From assembly GCA_013388735.1 (NCBI GenBank), contig JACAES010000094.1, positions 1 to 64,000 on the forward strand: 64,000 bases of DNA, in the 5' to 3' direction. Below the pieces are notes generated by a model. That model was not told where the DNA came from. It saw only the letters and a program-made list of their open reading frames with translations, and ran no database searches. The position numbers and the translations under genes are program-made. Positions 50,367-59,079 of the stretch are shown piece after piece; position 1 is the first letter of the stretch; each line of letters opens with the position of its first letter. The stretch is from Chloroflexota bacterium (GTDB lineage Bacteria; Chloroflexota; Anaerolineae; Aggregatilineales; Phototrophicaceae).

Positions 50367-52232
50367 ATGCGGCTGAAAACTGCGGGTTTTCTGCTCATCC
50401 CGGCGGCGCTGCTGCCGATTTATCTCGGCACGCTGCAAACCATCCCCAACGGCGCGGAACACTACTTGATGATTGACGTGGGCGAAACACAGATCGTCCT
50501 CAACACCTGGGGGACGCTGCACGCCACCGGCTACCCGCTGTACGTAATGCTCGGCAGCGCGCTGGTCAGCTTGCAGCGCGCGTTCGGCATTTCGCCCGCC
50601 GCTGCGCCTTCAGTCGTATCGCTGGTCTGGATGGCGGCGGCGCTGGCGGTGATTTTCATCCTGATGTCCCATCTCATCAGCCGCACTTCTCAGGCAGCCG
50701 GCAGCCGTCCGTTCTGGCTGGCCGCCGCTGCCGTCCTGCTCTTCGGCCTGACGCGCACGGCCTGGATTCACGCCGTCATTGCGGAAATTTACAGCTTCGG
50801 CCTGCTTTTCCTGGCGGTTCTGCTGGCGCTGGCGCTGTGGAAACCGGCTCATGGCGGGGCGACGATACGCGGGCGCATTTACCGGCTGGCGCTGGTGGGC
50901 GGGTTCGGCGTCTGCCATCACCGGGCGATTCTGGTCGCGGCACCGGCGCTGCTGGTCGCCGTCTGGCCGGAACTGACCAGCAGCCCGCGCCGCCTGTTCA
51001 AGCGGCTGACGCTGTGCCTGCTGATCGGCCTGGTCGGTTTTCTGCCCTACGTTTATCTGCCGCTGCGGGCGCTGGCCGGGGCGGACTGGGTTTACGGACA
51101 GCCGGGGACATGGGCGGGCTTCTGGGATCAGTTTTTCGGGCGCGAGGCGGCGCGTTTCATCGGCCCGCCGGGGTCATTCGATGCGCTGCTGACGAACGTC
51201 AGCCGGGTCAGCGGCGCGCTGCTGGCCGACCTGACCGCGCCGGGGGTGATCGCCGGGTCTGCCGGGCTGCTGCTGGCGCTGCGCGACCCGCGCCGGCAGC
51301 GGGCGGCGGCCACGCTGCTGCTGTTTGGGCTGCTGCCGTACCTGTTTCATATCCTGTTCTACACCGACATCCTCTCGGCGCTGGTGCTGCCGGTGACGCT
51401 AAGCGCCGCTTTCGGCTGGCTGTTCCTGGCGGACGCGGCGCTTTTCTTTTTCAGCCGCCGGGCGTCGCCACCTCTGGCGGCAGGTTTAATCGCGCTGGCG
51501 GCGGCGGCGTTTGCCGCTGCGCTGTTCGTCGCCAACCGGCCTTTCATCCACGACCAGACCGCCGACCGCACCGGCCTGGAAACGATAGCCCTGGCCGAAA
51601 GCGCCCCGCCCGGCTCGGCGCTGATGCTGGCCTGGGGGCCGCGTTATTTCGCCGCCGGGTTCGCCCAATCGGTATTGGGGCAGCTTGAAGGCGTGCGGCT
51701 GGTAGACCACCGCGCCGACTACGCCGCCATCCTCAAACAGGGGCAAATGCTGGTGACACCCGCTTACACCTTTTACAATCAGCCGGTGAGCTGGTGGCAA
51801 GCCCACCTGGGCGCGTCGGTTTACCTGCGGGCGGTTGAGCCGCTGCTGGTGCAGATCAGCACGCAGCCGGAACTAGCCGAATCGCCGCCCACGTCCGCAC
51901 CGTCGGCGGCAGCGCGCCATCTGGAATGCCGGGTGGATGCGATCATCCTGCGGGTGGACTGGACGGCCGGCGAAAAACCAACCCGCGATTTAAGCGTGTT
52001 CGTGCATCTGCTGGACGCGGCGGGCGGCATTCTGGCCCAGGACGATCAGGCCGCGCCGGTCTACGGTTGGCGTCCGCTGACCACCTGGACGGCGGGGGAA
52101 ATCGTGTGGGATGTGTATACGCTGCCGCGCCGGAATGAGGCCGCGCGCGTGCGTTTCGGGCTGTATTATCAGGCGGAGTCGGGCGAGTTTATCAACGAGG
52201 TGGCGTATGAACTGCCGGTGGATTGTCCATAA
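50367..52232 (+). CDS. DUF2723-family (protein O-mannosyltransferase-like) membrane protein
   Basis: A 621-residue protein: about eleven membrane helices with the DUF2723 opening (YLGTLQTIPNGAEHYLMIDVGETQIVLNTWGTLHATGYPLY), AWIHAVIAEIYSFGLLFLAVLL, and YVYLPLRALAGADWVYG, then a soluble C-terminal beta domain with LSVFVHLLDAAGGILAQDDQ. DUF2723 is related to family 39 protein mannosyltransferases and is thought to glycosylate exported material. The ATG is two bases after the previous stop and has GGAGG ten bases upstream, so the two membrane-protein genes form an operon. Confidence 0.85.
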   Translation: MRLKTAGFLLIPAALLPIYLGTLQTIPNGAEHYLMIDVGETQIVLNTWGTLHATGYPLYVMLGSALVSLQRAFGISPAAAPSVVSLVWMAAALAVIFILMSHLISRTSQAAGSRPFWLAAAAVLLFGLTRTAWIHAVIAEIYSFGLLFLAVLLALALWKPAHGGATIRGRIYRLALVGGFGVCHHRAILVAAPALLVAVWPELTSSPRRLFKRLTLCLLIGLVGFLPYVYLPLRALAGADWVYGQPGTWAGFWDQFFGREAARFIGPPGSFDALLTNVSRVSGALLADLTAPGVIAGSAGLLLALRDPRRQRAAATLLLFGLLPYLFHILFYTDILSALVLPVTLSAAFGWLFLADAALFFFSRRASPPLAAGLIALAAAAFAAALFVANRPFIHDQTADRTGLETIALAESAPPGSALMLAWGPRYFAAGFAQSVLGQLEGVRLVDHRADYAAILKQGQMLVTPAYTFYNQPVSWWQAHLGASVYLRAVEPLLVQISTQPELAESPPTSAPSAAARHLECRVDAIILRVDWTAGEKPTRDLSVFVHLLDAAGGILAQDDQAAPVYGWRPLTTWTAGEIVWDVYTLPRRNEAARVRFGLYYQAESGEFINEVAYELPVDCP

Positions 52233-53097
52233 TTTGCGGCGGCTGGCTGCCGGCAGCCAACCGTCCGTCAAAAACCCTCAACTCTCAACCCTCAGCCCTC
52301 AGTACGCTGTACGCTGTATTTTACTTTTGATACTGCTGGCGGCCTGCCAGCCCGGAACGACCACGCCGGCCGCGCCCACGCCGGCCGTGCTGGAAGTCAA
52401 GCAGTTGGCGACGGTGTATATCTCGCCCACGCCGGACGAAAGCCAGCTACAGGCCACGCGGCGCGCCGTCACCGCCACGCCCGGCCCGCCCACCGCCCAG
52501 GCCACGCCGACAGCCACCGCTTATATCGGCATTTTCATCGGGGAAGTGTTGGCCGACGAAGGGCCGGTTCCAGGGCTGGAACAACTGGCCGCCTCGGCTA
52601 CCCTGGACTTTCCGGCCACGCGCCTGCCGACATGCACTATCCCGCCGGACGCTGTTTTTGGCGCAGGCTGGGGGCAGGACGCCGAAGTGCCGCAGCGGCT
52701 CGGCTGCCCGATTCAGATCGTGGCGCAGTTCCGGGGTACGGCACAGGTGTTCGAGCGCGGCGCGATGTACTGGCGCGGCGACACCGGCGAAATCTGGGCC
52801 ATCGTCACCAGCGGGCCGTCCGCCGGGCGCTACTGGACGGCGCAGCAGAGCGGCGAAGAAGCCAACGCCGACATCCTGGTGCCGGAAGGGCTGCGCGTCC
52901 CCGTGCGCGGCTTTGGCTGGATGTGGCGCAGCGTGCCGGAAGTACGCGATGCGCTGGGTTTCGCCCGGACGGATGAGCAGGAACTAGCAATGCAGTCGCA
53001 GCGGTTTGAAAGCGGGCTGCTGCTGCTGGACAGCAGTTCCGGCCTGGTGTTCGCGCTGATCGTGGACGGCACCGCCTACGGCCCGTTTGGAATTTAA
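52207..53097 (+). CDS. Putative lipoprotein of unknown function
   Basis: A 296-residue protein. A lipobox (LLILLAAC, Cys about residue 47) follows an unusually long polar leader, which is written by a heptamer repeat (52274-52315). After the Cys comes a Thr/Pro/Ala-rich linker and a globular part with PTCTIPPDAVFGAGWGQ, QRLGCPIQIVAQFRGTAQVFERGAMYWR and FGWMWRSVPEVRDALGFA, a form common in Chloroflexota exported proteins but with no function known to me. The ATG at 52207 has GAGGTGG five bases upstream and overlaps the previous gene by 26 bases; a TTG at 52234 is an alternative. Confidence 0.7.
   Translation: MNCRWIVHNLRRLAAGSQPSVKNPQLSTLSPQYAVRCILLLILLAACQPGTTTPAAPTPAVLEVKQLATVYISPTPDESQLQATRRAVTATPGPPTAQATPTATAYIGIFIGEVLADEGPVPGLEQLAASATLDFPATRLPTCTIPPDAVFGAGWGQDAEVPQRLGCPIQIVAQFRGTAQVFERGAMYWRGDTGEIWAIVTSGPSAGRYWTAQQSGEEANADILVPEGLRVPVRGFGWMWRSVPEVRDALGFARTDEQELAMQSQRFESGLLLLDSSSGLVFALIVDGTAYGPFGI
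52274..52315. repeat. Degenerate heptamer tandem repeat, copy 5 (inside a leader sequence)
   Basis: Six 7-base units: ACCCTCA, ACTCTCA, ACCCTCA, GCCCTCA, GTACGCT, GTACGCT. It lies inside the reading frame of the lipoprotein, just before its hydrophobic signal segment. Confidence 0.8.
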
Positions 53098-53141
53098 GTT
53101 ACCGGTCAGGCGCCGCCCGCGCCAGTTCCATGATTTACGGT

Positions 53142-53240
53142 TTAATCCTGGGAAACCCGCTTCTCATAGGCGATCAGCGGCGTGCCATCGTGTTCGTGTT
53201 CGCGCACCTTCACGTAAGCCAGCTTTTCGACAAACCGGAT
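53142..53240 (-). pseudogene. Orphan C-terminal coding fragment
   Basis: Reading leftward between two stops, 32 codons encode a well-formed protein end: RFVEKLAYVKVREHEHDG, then TPLIAYEKRVSQD and a stop. There is no start codon and the frame begins immediately after the flavoprotein gene's stop. The codon usage is normal for the window, so it looks like the 3' end of a lost gene; I do not recognise the family. Confidence 0.35.
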
Positions 53241-53245
53241 TCACG

Positions 53246-54400
53246 TCAGGCGTTGTGCGGCAGCCGTCCGGCGTCCAGGGCGCCGGGGGATGCGCGATTT
53301 AAGAGATGGTCTACCGCGCGTTCGGCAGCGCCAACACCCAGCGCCAGCCCATGCCCGTGAAAACCGACCGCGAACCCCACGCGCGGCCTGCCCGGCAGCG
53401 TCCCAACCAGCGGCAGGCCGTCGGCGCTGAAGCCCATGATGCCCGCCCAGCGCCGTTCGACCGGCGCATCCACGTCCGGGAACTTCTCGCGCAGATAAGC
53501 GTCCAGCACGCGCTGAACCGGGTCGGTCGTGCGGTCATCGGTGGTGTCGTTTTCCAGCGGTTTGTTCTGCTTGCGCCCGCCGCCGATCAGCAGCCGCCCG
53601 TCGAAGGTGTCACGGTAATACATATAGCCGTAGTCGCTGTAGCCGATTGCGCCCACCACCGGGCCATTTTTGAGCGGCGCGGTGACGAGGCACTGCGCCC
53701 GCGTGGGGATGACCTTGCCGATGAAGTAGGAGTCAATCAGGGGCGAGTAGGCGTTGGTGCATAACAGCACGTGCCGGGCTTTAAACACGAACAGCCGCGT
53801 GTAAACCGTGACCGTCTCGGCTTCGTCCTGGCGCAGCGCGTACAGTTCATTATTGTTGACCAGTTCCGCCCCGCTTTGCTGCAAAATGGCCTGCACCAGA
53901 TCGTAAGGCTGTACGGCGCAGTCCCAGGGCTGGCGGATGGCCGCGTAGTACCCCCGCCCTAACGGATCACGGCTGTGGAACTCCACGCCGATGCCGTCGG
54001 CATTGAGCGCCCGCGCCGCCTGTTCCAGTTCGCTGGCTTCTTCCGGCGATTCGGCCAGCAGCAGCGAACCGCACGGGTCGAGCGGCACGCTGCCCTGGCG
54101 GGCGAATTCGTGTAAATAAGCGTGAGTGGTTTTCGAGAGCGCCCATATCTCGCGCGTGACCGGCAGGCCGTAGCGTTCGGCGGCGCGGTGGTAGTAGGTG
54201 TCCAGGCCGGTAATCATAAAGCCGGCGTTGCGGCTGCTGGCGCCCAGTCCCACGTCGGCCTTTTCGGTGATGACCACCTGCCGCCCGGCCTGCGCCGCGA
54301 AAAACGCCGCCGCGCAGCCGATCAGCCCCGCGCCAACCACCAGAAAATCCACCTCACGAACCGGCTGTAAATCGTTGGCCTGCCAGATTGAAACGGTCAT
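53246..54400 (-). CDS. FAD-dependent amine/amino-acid oxidase-like protein (DAO family)
   Basis: A 384-residue flavoprotein. The FAD-binding Rossmann motif FLVVGAGLIGCAAAFFAAQAG lies at about 19-39, with VVITEKADVGLGASSRNAGFM after it; ARHVLLCTNAY closes the FAD domain and LPLVGTLPGRPRVGFAVGFHGHGLALG is the C-terminal FAD block. The family oxidises glycine, sarcosine, D-amino acids or glycerol-3-phosphate-like substrates; the substrate is not clear. It stands alone in the cytoplasm upstream of the orphan fragment. Confidence 0.88.
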   Translation of the reverse strand: MTVSIWQANDLQPVREVDFLVVGAGLIGCAAAFFAAQAGRQVVITEKADVGLGASSRNAGFMITGLDTYYHRAAERYGLPVTREIWALSKTTHAYLHEFARQGSVPLDPCGSLLLAESPEEASELEQAARALNADGIGVEFHSRDPLGRGYYAAIRQPWDCAVQPYDLVQAILQQSGAELVNNNELYALRQDEAETVTVYTRLFVFKARHVLLCTNAYSPLIDSYFIGKVIPTRAQCLVTAPLKNGPVVGAIGYSDYGYMYYRDTFDGRLLIGGGRKQNKPLENDTTDDRTTDPVQRVLDAYLREKFPDVDAPVERRWAGIMGFSADGLPLVGTLPGRPRVGFAVGFHGHGLALGVGAAERAVDHLLNRASPGALDAGRLPHNA

Positions 54401-54452
54401 GATGATCGGCTGCTCCCGAAAGATAAATCAACCTTACGTTATGCGGACGGCT

Positions 54453-55205
54453 CTAAGGGGCGATGTCCCAGGCGGCCAGGTCGGCCAGGAAACGATGCGC
54501 GGTCAGGTCGAGGTGGATGGGCGTCAGGCTGGCGTAGCCGTTATGCACCGCCCACAGGTCTGTGCCTTCTTCTTCGGTTCGACCGCCCGGCTCCGGCCCA
54601 ACGATGCGTACAATATCGCCATCACGTTCCATCTCGTCGGTATAAATCCGCACGCCCTGGCGGGTGAGCCGCAGCCCTTTGATGCCCCGCCCGGCGGGCA
54701 GATTCAGATTGAGGATGGTGAAGGGCGGCAGACCTTTTTCCAGCACGCGCCGCACCACCCGCACGGCCATCTCTGCCGCCGGTTCGTATTCGGCCAGTGT
54801 ATCGGCAGTGCGGGACGCCAGCGATACCGCCACCGCCGGGATGCCCTGAATGGTGGACTCCAGCGCCGCCGTCACCGTGCCGCTGTAGGTGATGTCCTGC
54901 CCCATGTTCGCGCCGCGATTGATGCCGGATACGACGATATTGGGCGGCCAGTTCACCAGCCCCAGCGCGGCCAGCGCGATACAGTCCGACGGCGAACTGT
55001 CCACCGCCGTCGCCGGCGTGCCATCCTGCAAAACCGCCTGGCTCACCCGGATGTCCTGAAAGAGCGTTTTACGGTGGCCAATGGCGCTCTGGTTGCGCAG
55101 CGGCGCGATCACCCCCACCGTGCCAAGCTGTCGCATAGCCTGTGTCAGCGCAAACAGCCCCGGCGCGGTTACACCATCGTCGTTGGTCACCAGGATATAG
55201 GTCAC
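54453..55205 (-). CDS. surE: 5'/3'-nucleotidase SurE
   Basis: A 250-residue SurE. Motifs: YILVTNDDGVTAPGL at the start (metal-binding Asp pair), VDSSPSDCIALA and SGINRGANMGQDITYSGTV. It removes phosphate from nucleoside monophosphates, preferring 3' or 5' purine forms, and short polyphosphates. The GTG at 55205 was chosen because GAGGTGG is five bases upstream and it places the NDDG motif at the usual position; a start 18 codons earlier would add an unconserved leader. It may supply nucleosides for the phosphorylase at 37454, but the genes are 16 kb apart. Confidence 0.94.
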   Translation of the reverse strand: MTYILVTNDDGVTAPGLFALTQAMRQLGTVGVIAPLRNQSAIGHRKTLFQDIRVSQAVLQDGTPATAVDSSPSDCIALAALGLVNWPPNIVVSGINRGANMGQDITYSGTVTAALESTIQGIPAVAVSLASRTADTLAEYEPAAEMAVRVVRRVLEKGLPPFTILNLNLPAGRGIKGLRLTRQGVRIYTDEMERDGDIVRIVGPEPGGRTEEEGTDLWAVHNGYASLTPIHLDLTAHRFLADLAAWDIAP

Positions 55206-55453
55206 TTCTTCCACCTCTTTTGGCGTTGGGTTAACCTGCCCATAACCGGACAGGGGCATAATAGACCATATGAGCGCAGGCTAAACGTTGACAAGCATTG
55301 AGGCCTTTGCTCTGTGCATTCTGGATAATGTATTGTAAGCTGGTTGCAGAGTATATCTGGGAGGAAAGCAAAAGTCGAATGGGATGGCAGGGGCATGATA
55401 ACACGCGCCCGGCCTGAACCCGCCGACGTAACGTATGAGTGAGAGGAATCGGA

Positions 55454-56443
55454 ATGTCCGACGACTCGTTTAAAATGAACTACAGCGAGGGAATCAACGT
55501 CTATCAGAGCGCGCGTCGTCGCGCCTTCTGGCAGGATGTGATCGGCCTGCTGCGGAATAAACCGGCGGAACTGCTGAGTTTCGATGACATCAAAACGCGC
55601 CTGCGCCTGCGCGAGGAAAGCTACAAAGGGCTGCAAGACGTACCCCTGGATCGTATCGTCGGCAGCGTGGGACGCTACCGCGATTTCACCAGCAGCTTTC
55701 TACCCAAAAGCAGCACATCCCAGGATCGCTGGAGCCGGGTTTACGCCCAGGTTCACAGCATGGAGGGCGTGCCGCCGATTGAACTGTACAAAGTGGACGA
55801 CGTGTATTTCGTGCGGGATGGCAACCACCGAGTATCGGTCGCGCGGCAGCTTGGGGCCAAAACCATCCAGGCGCACGTGACCGAACTGCGCACGCTGGTT
55901 GACCTGGAGCCGGGCATGACGCGCGAGCAGCTTGACGCCGCCGCCGCCCATGCTGCCTTCCTGGAAGAAACCGGGCTGAAGAACACACGCCCGCATCATC
56001 AGTCTATGCTGCTTTCCGAGCCGTCGCGCTACAACGATCTGATGGGGCATATCTACCTGCACCAGAACATCATGGAACACACACGCGGCGAGGGCGTTAC
56101 TTTTGAAGAAGCCGCCGCCGACTGGTACGATAATGTGTACCGTCCGGCGGTCACGCTCATTCGTAAGTACGATGTGCTGTCGCACCTGCCCAAACGCACC
56201 GAGGCCGACCTGTACCTGTGGATGGTGGATCATCTGCGGGAAGTGCGTGAGGAATATGGCGAGGAAGCGCCCACCCGCAGCTTCAGCAAAGCGCTGGAGG
56301 ACTTTCTGGTTAAGTCCAGACTGCCCGTGCCGGACGATCTGCGCCAAGAGGACGACCAGTCGGTCATGCTGACGCGCACCCAGGTGATGCGCGCGGTGGC
56401 ACTGGCGCGCGCACGCGAGGAAGCCGAACAGCCGGAAGCCTGA
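55454..56443 (+). CDS. ParB/DUF4032-like regulator-type protein
   Basis: A 329-residue cytoplasmic protein. Residues 40-150 look like a ParB/sulfiredoxin-fold domain: VPLDRIVGSVGRYRDFTSSFLP and VYFVRDGNHRVSVARQLGAKTIQAHV, in which the DGNHR motif corresponds to the nucleotide-binding site of that fold. The remaining helical part (about 165-329) has EGVTFEEAAADWYDNVYRPAVTLIRKY. Similar proteins are widespread in Chloroflexota and Actinobacteria; their function is unclear to me. ATG at 55454 with GAGAGGAA upstream. It is divergent from surE. Confidence 0.68.
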   Translation: MSDDSFKMNYSEGINVYQSARRRAFWQDVIGLLRNKPAELLSFDDIKTRLRLREESYKGLQDVPLDRIVGSVGRYRDFTSSFLPKSSTSQDRWSRVYAQVHSMEGVPPIELYKVDDVYFVRDGNHRVSVARQLGAKTIQAHVTELRTLVDLEPGMTREQLDAAAAHAAFLEETGLKNTRPHHQSMLLSEPSRYNDLMGHIYLHQNIMEHTRGEGVTFEEAAADWYDNVYRPAVTLIRKYDVLSHLPKRTEADLYLWMVDHLREVREEYGEEAPTRSFSKALEDFLVKSRLPVPDDLRQEDDQSVMLTRTQVMRAVALARAREEAEQPEA

Positions 56444-56468
56444 AACCCCGCAAGCTAAACAACAGCCT

Positions 56469-56953
56469 TTATACCCGGCGCGCGGCCAGCCCCAGCCATT
56501 CGGAATCCGGCTGGCACGGCGCGCCGGCCAGGTCGCTGTAACGCCCGGCCACCTCGAATCCCTGCCGCTGTAAAACCGCGCTGATCGCTTCCGGGGTGTA
56601 ATAATGCGACCAGATGCGATATTCGGTCACATCGCCGGAGTCCTCGATCACGAGGTACTGCTCCAGGCCGGTTTTGTGTTCCGGGTATCGGTGATGCCGG
56701 TACAGCGCCAGGTACGGCGACGGTTTCCAAAAGCCGCCTGCCACGTCCACCGACCAACCGGCGGCGGGCCGGCGATATTCGGAATGCTGCGGCGTCATCA
56801 CATCAAAGAAGAAGTACGCGCCGGGGCGCAGCGCGCCGCGGAAGTTTTGCAGCACGGCGTCCCGGTCGGCGTCGTTTAACACGCACAGGTCGCCGCAGAT
56901 CAGTACGGCGGCAGGTCGAGCGTCCGGTAGTCGGCCTGGATGCAGGCGGTCAT
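56469..56953 (-). pseudogene. Broken SAM-dependent methyltransferase gene (truncated and frameshifted)
   Basis: The intact frame encodes only the C-terminal two-thirds of a class I methyltransferase: ICGDLCVLNDADRDAVLQNF, GALRPGAYFFFDVMTPQHSEY, and ISAVLQRQGFEVAGRYSDLAG. The family's preceding segment appears in another frame just upstream (ACIQADYRTLDLPPY then a stop at 56900-56902), which shows a frameshift near 56900-56915. The SAM-binding motif I and the first 80 or so residues are absent; the plsC gene begins there instead. I read it as a decaying gene. Its fresh appearance suggests recent loss. Confidence 0.72.
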
Positions 56954-56989
56954 TTTCGATCAGGCGCACACGCAGCCTGCTTTATAGTG

Positions 56990-57580
56990 TTATAATGTGA
57001 TGTCGCTCATTTTTTCGGGATGTCGCCCGGTGATGCCGGTATAAAAGGCGCGGATGATCGCCATGTCGGCCTCGATGTCGCCGGACGGTTCGATCACTGG
57101 GCCAAGCCCGGCTGACCGTCGCGGGTAGTCAATGAAGCCCAGCACCAGCGGCACGCCCGCCCCCAGCGCGATGTGATAGAAGCCGGTTTTCCAGCGGGCG
57201 GCTTTGCTGCGCGTGCCTTCCGGCGCCACCACCAACACCCAGCGTTCGTGATCGTGGAAGCTCTGGATCGCCTGCTGAACGGCGTTGTGGCTGGCGCTGC
57301 GATTGATGGGAACGCCGCCCAACGCGCGCAGGATGAAGCCGAAGGGCGGCCTGAACAGCGTATGTTTGCCCATCCAGCGCAGCCGGACGCGCAGCACCAG
57401 CGCCATCAGAATCACGATCAGGCCGTCCCAATTCGACGTATGCGGCGCAGCAACCACCACGAACTGCGCCCGCGGAGGGACGCTGCCCTCAGGACGCCAG
57501 CCGAGCAGGCGAAAGAGCAGACGGGCCAGGGTGGAGAGGATGATATTCACTTCGGGCGAACGGGCTGCCGTTGGGGTCAT
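56990..57580 (-). CDS. 1-acyl-glycerol-phosphate acyltransferase-like (PlsC family)
   Basis: A 196-residue acyltransferase with the HX4D motif in VAAPHTSNWDGLIV, GKHTLFRPPFGFILRALGGVPINR for the second block, and EGTRSKAARWKTGFYHIA for the glycerol-phosphate motif. It transfers an acyl chain from acyl carrier protein or CoA to a lysophosphatidate-like acceptor at the inner membrane. One membrane helix is likely near residues 50-70. The start overlaps the stop of the TIR-fusion gene by four bases (ATGA), so it is translationally coupled to it; why a lipid enzyme follows a TIR gene is unclear. Confidence 0.85.
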   Translation of the reverse strand: MTPTAARSPEVNIILSTLARLLFRLLGWRPEGSVPPRAQFVVVAAPHTSNWDGLIVILMALVLRVRLRWMGKHTLFRPPFGFILRALGGVPINRSASHNAVQQAIQSFHDHERWVLVVAPEGTRSKAARWKTGFYHIALGAGVPLVLGFIDYPRRSAGLGPVIEPSGDIEADMAIIRAFYTGITGRHPEKMSDITL

Positions 57581-59001
57581 AATGATTTTTGCGCTTTCAG
57601 CGCGTCGAGCGCCTGCGCCAGGGCGGTTTCTACATCTTTGATCTTTTTATACCGGATCGGGGCCGGTTTGCTCAGTTCCAGCGTCGGCGACGAGCCGACC
57701 TGCGCGATCAGAATCGTCGGGCGGCCTTTGCCCCAGGCGTAACCCAGCTGCAGGTACACACGCGGATCGGCATGGGTCAGGTCGGCCACCACCGCCGAGG
57801 CAGCATCAATGCGCTTTTTGACCTGTTCCAGCACTTCTTCCAGCAGGATGTCGTCGTCCACGCGCACGCACAGCAGCCCGCGCGCATGAACCGCCCCCTG
57901 AATGCCGTAGTGATAAAAGTCATCCAGGCTTTCATCTGCCGCCATAATCACGTATACAAACGGCTTGGTTTCGGATTGAGCGCCGGCGGCTTCGATGCGC
58001 GCTTCGGCGGCGGTCTGCCGGTCGCCCCGCATGTGGACGAGCGACAGCCGGTACAGGCCGTCCTCCAGGCGTTCGGCATAATCCACCCCGGCTAACTGAG
58101 CCTGTAATGCCTCGCGCATGTGCATCGCCCGGTCGGGATTATGCTCGACCAGGGTGATCCGGTCGAGGGCGGGCGGCAGGTGTCCGGCGCGGATGGCGTC
58201 CACGTAACCGCCGAACTGGGCAGCCAGCGCCTCGATTTCATCAAAACCTGCGCCCGGCCCGTTCAGATTCATGATAAGGTGTCGGGCATCTGGTGTATCC
58301 TGCTTCAGGGCTGCCAGGACATGGGCGCTGTATTCGCGGATGCCGGTGTATCCCATCTGGATAAGCCGAGGCAGCCCGACAAACAGCGCCTGCCGCGCGC
58401 CGATTGTCCCCTGAGTAGGCGTTAAGCTGTGTTCGCCCAGGGGCGGCGACAGCTGTTCAATCGGGACGCCGATTTTAACCAGCCGTTCGGCCACTGCCCG
58501 CGCCGGGCCGCTGTGAGTCTGACGAACGACGCTGTAACGCAACGCCACCACATCGGCTTCGATGGCGAGCAGGTCGCCGCAGATGATGGCGAAGTCTAAC
58601 ACACGGCCTCTGCCGGAGCGCGGCACGCGGCTGCCCAGCGCGTTCAGAAAATGCGCCGACGGCGTGGCCCGCAGCCCGCCGCGCATGTCTTCGTACTGAA
58701 TATTGGCCAGCCGTGACCAGGGTTCGCCGGCCAGCAGCACCGGGAAAATCGGGCGCTTGCGGCCTTCCGCCAGCAGGATTTCGCGTTCCACCCAGTCAGA
58801 CTCGTAAGCCTGCGGCGACATGATGACCACGAAGGCGGCGCAGTTCTCGATATTCTGCTCGATGCTTTTCCACCAGCGCGCGCTGGGCGGCAGTTGGGCT
58901 TCATCCATCCAGACCGCAAAACCTTCGCCTTCCAGCAGCGCCCGCAGATAGCGCGCGAAGGCAAGGTTCTGTTTGCTGTAGCTGATAAAAATGTGGGACA
59001 T
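57577..59001 (-). CDS. TIR / macro-like / deoxyribosyltransferase-like fusion protein
   Basis: A 474-residue soluble fusion. Residues 1-110: TIR domain with SHIFISYSKQNLAFARYL, FAVWMDEAQLP and SPQAYESDWVEREILLAEGR; the catalytic-position Glu is E74. Residues 130-310: a macro-like domain with FAIICGDLLAIEADVVALRY, QALFVGLPRLIQMGY, ARHLIMNLNGPGAGFDEIEA and LDRITLVEHNPDRA. Residues 345-470: a nucleoside 2-deoxyribosyltransferase-like Rossmann domain with FVYVIMAADESLDDFY and VADLTHADPRVYLQLGYAWG. Each domain is known to touch NAD, ADP-ribose or nucleosides; their union is unusual. ATG at 59001, with AGG upstream. Coupled to plsC. Confidence 0.78.
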   Translation of the reverse strand: MSHIFISYSKQNLAFARYLRALLEGEGFAVWMDEAQLPPSARWWKSIEQNIENCAAFVVIMSPQAYESDWVEREILLAEGRKRPIFPVLLAGEPWSRLANIQYEDMRGGLRATPSAHFLNALGSRVPRSGRGRVLDFAIICGDLLAIEADVVALRYSVVRQTHSGPARAVAERLVKIGVPIEQLSPPLGEHSLTPTQGTIGARQALFVGLPRLIQMGYTGIREYSAHVLAALKQDTPDARHLIMNLNGPGAGFDEIEALAAQFGGYVDAIRAGHLPPALDRITLVEHNPDRAMHMREALQAQLAGVDYAERLEDGLYRLSLVHMRGDRQTAAEARIEAAGAQSETKPFVYVIMAADESLDDFYHYGIQGAVHARGLLCVRVDDDILLEEVLEQVKKRIDAASAVVADLTHADPRVYLQLGYAWGKGRPTILIAQVGSSPTLELSKPAPIRYKKIKDVETALAQALDALKAQKSL

Positions 59002-59079
59002 AAACACCTGTCCTGGTTAAAGGCGCCCAAATCTGAATTATAATAAAGATAACCGCTTGTTGGTATTGGGAGGTGCGGT

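Noticed and set aside
55288-55330. TTGACA with nearby GATAAT in the surE/ParB-like gap as a promoter
   Set aside because: The spacing between the boxes is far from 16-19 bases and no alternative -10 lies at the right place.
56988-56996. TGTTATAAT, a perfect extended -10 on the plus strand
   Set aside because: No plus-strand gene or structured element follows; it overlaps the end of plsC and the -35 region is poor.
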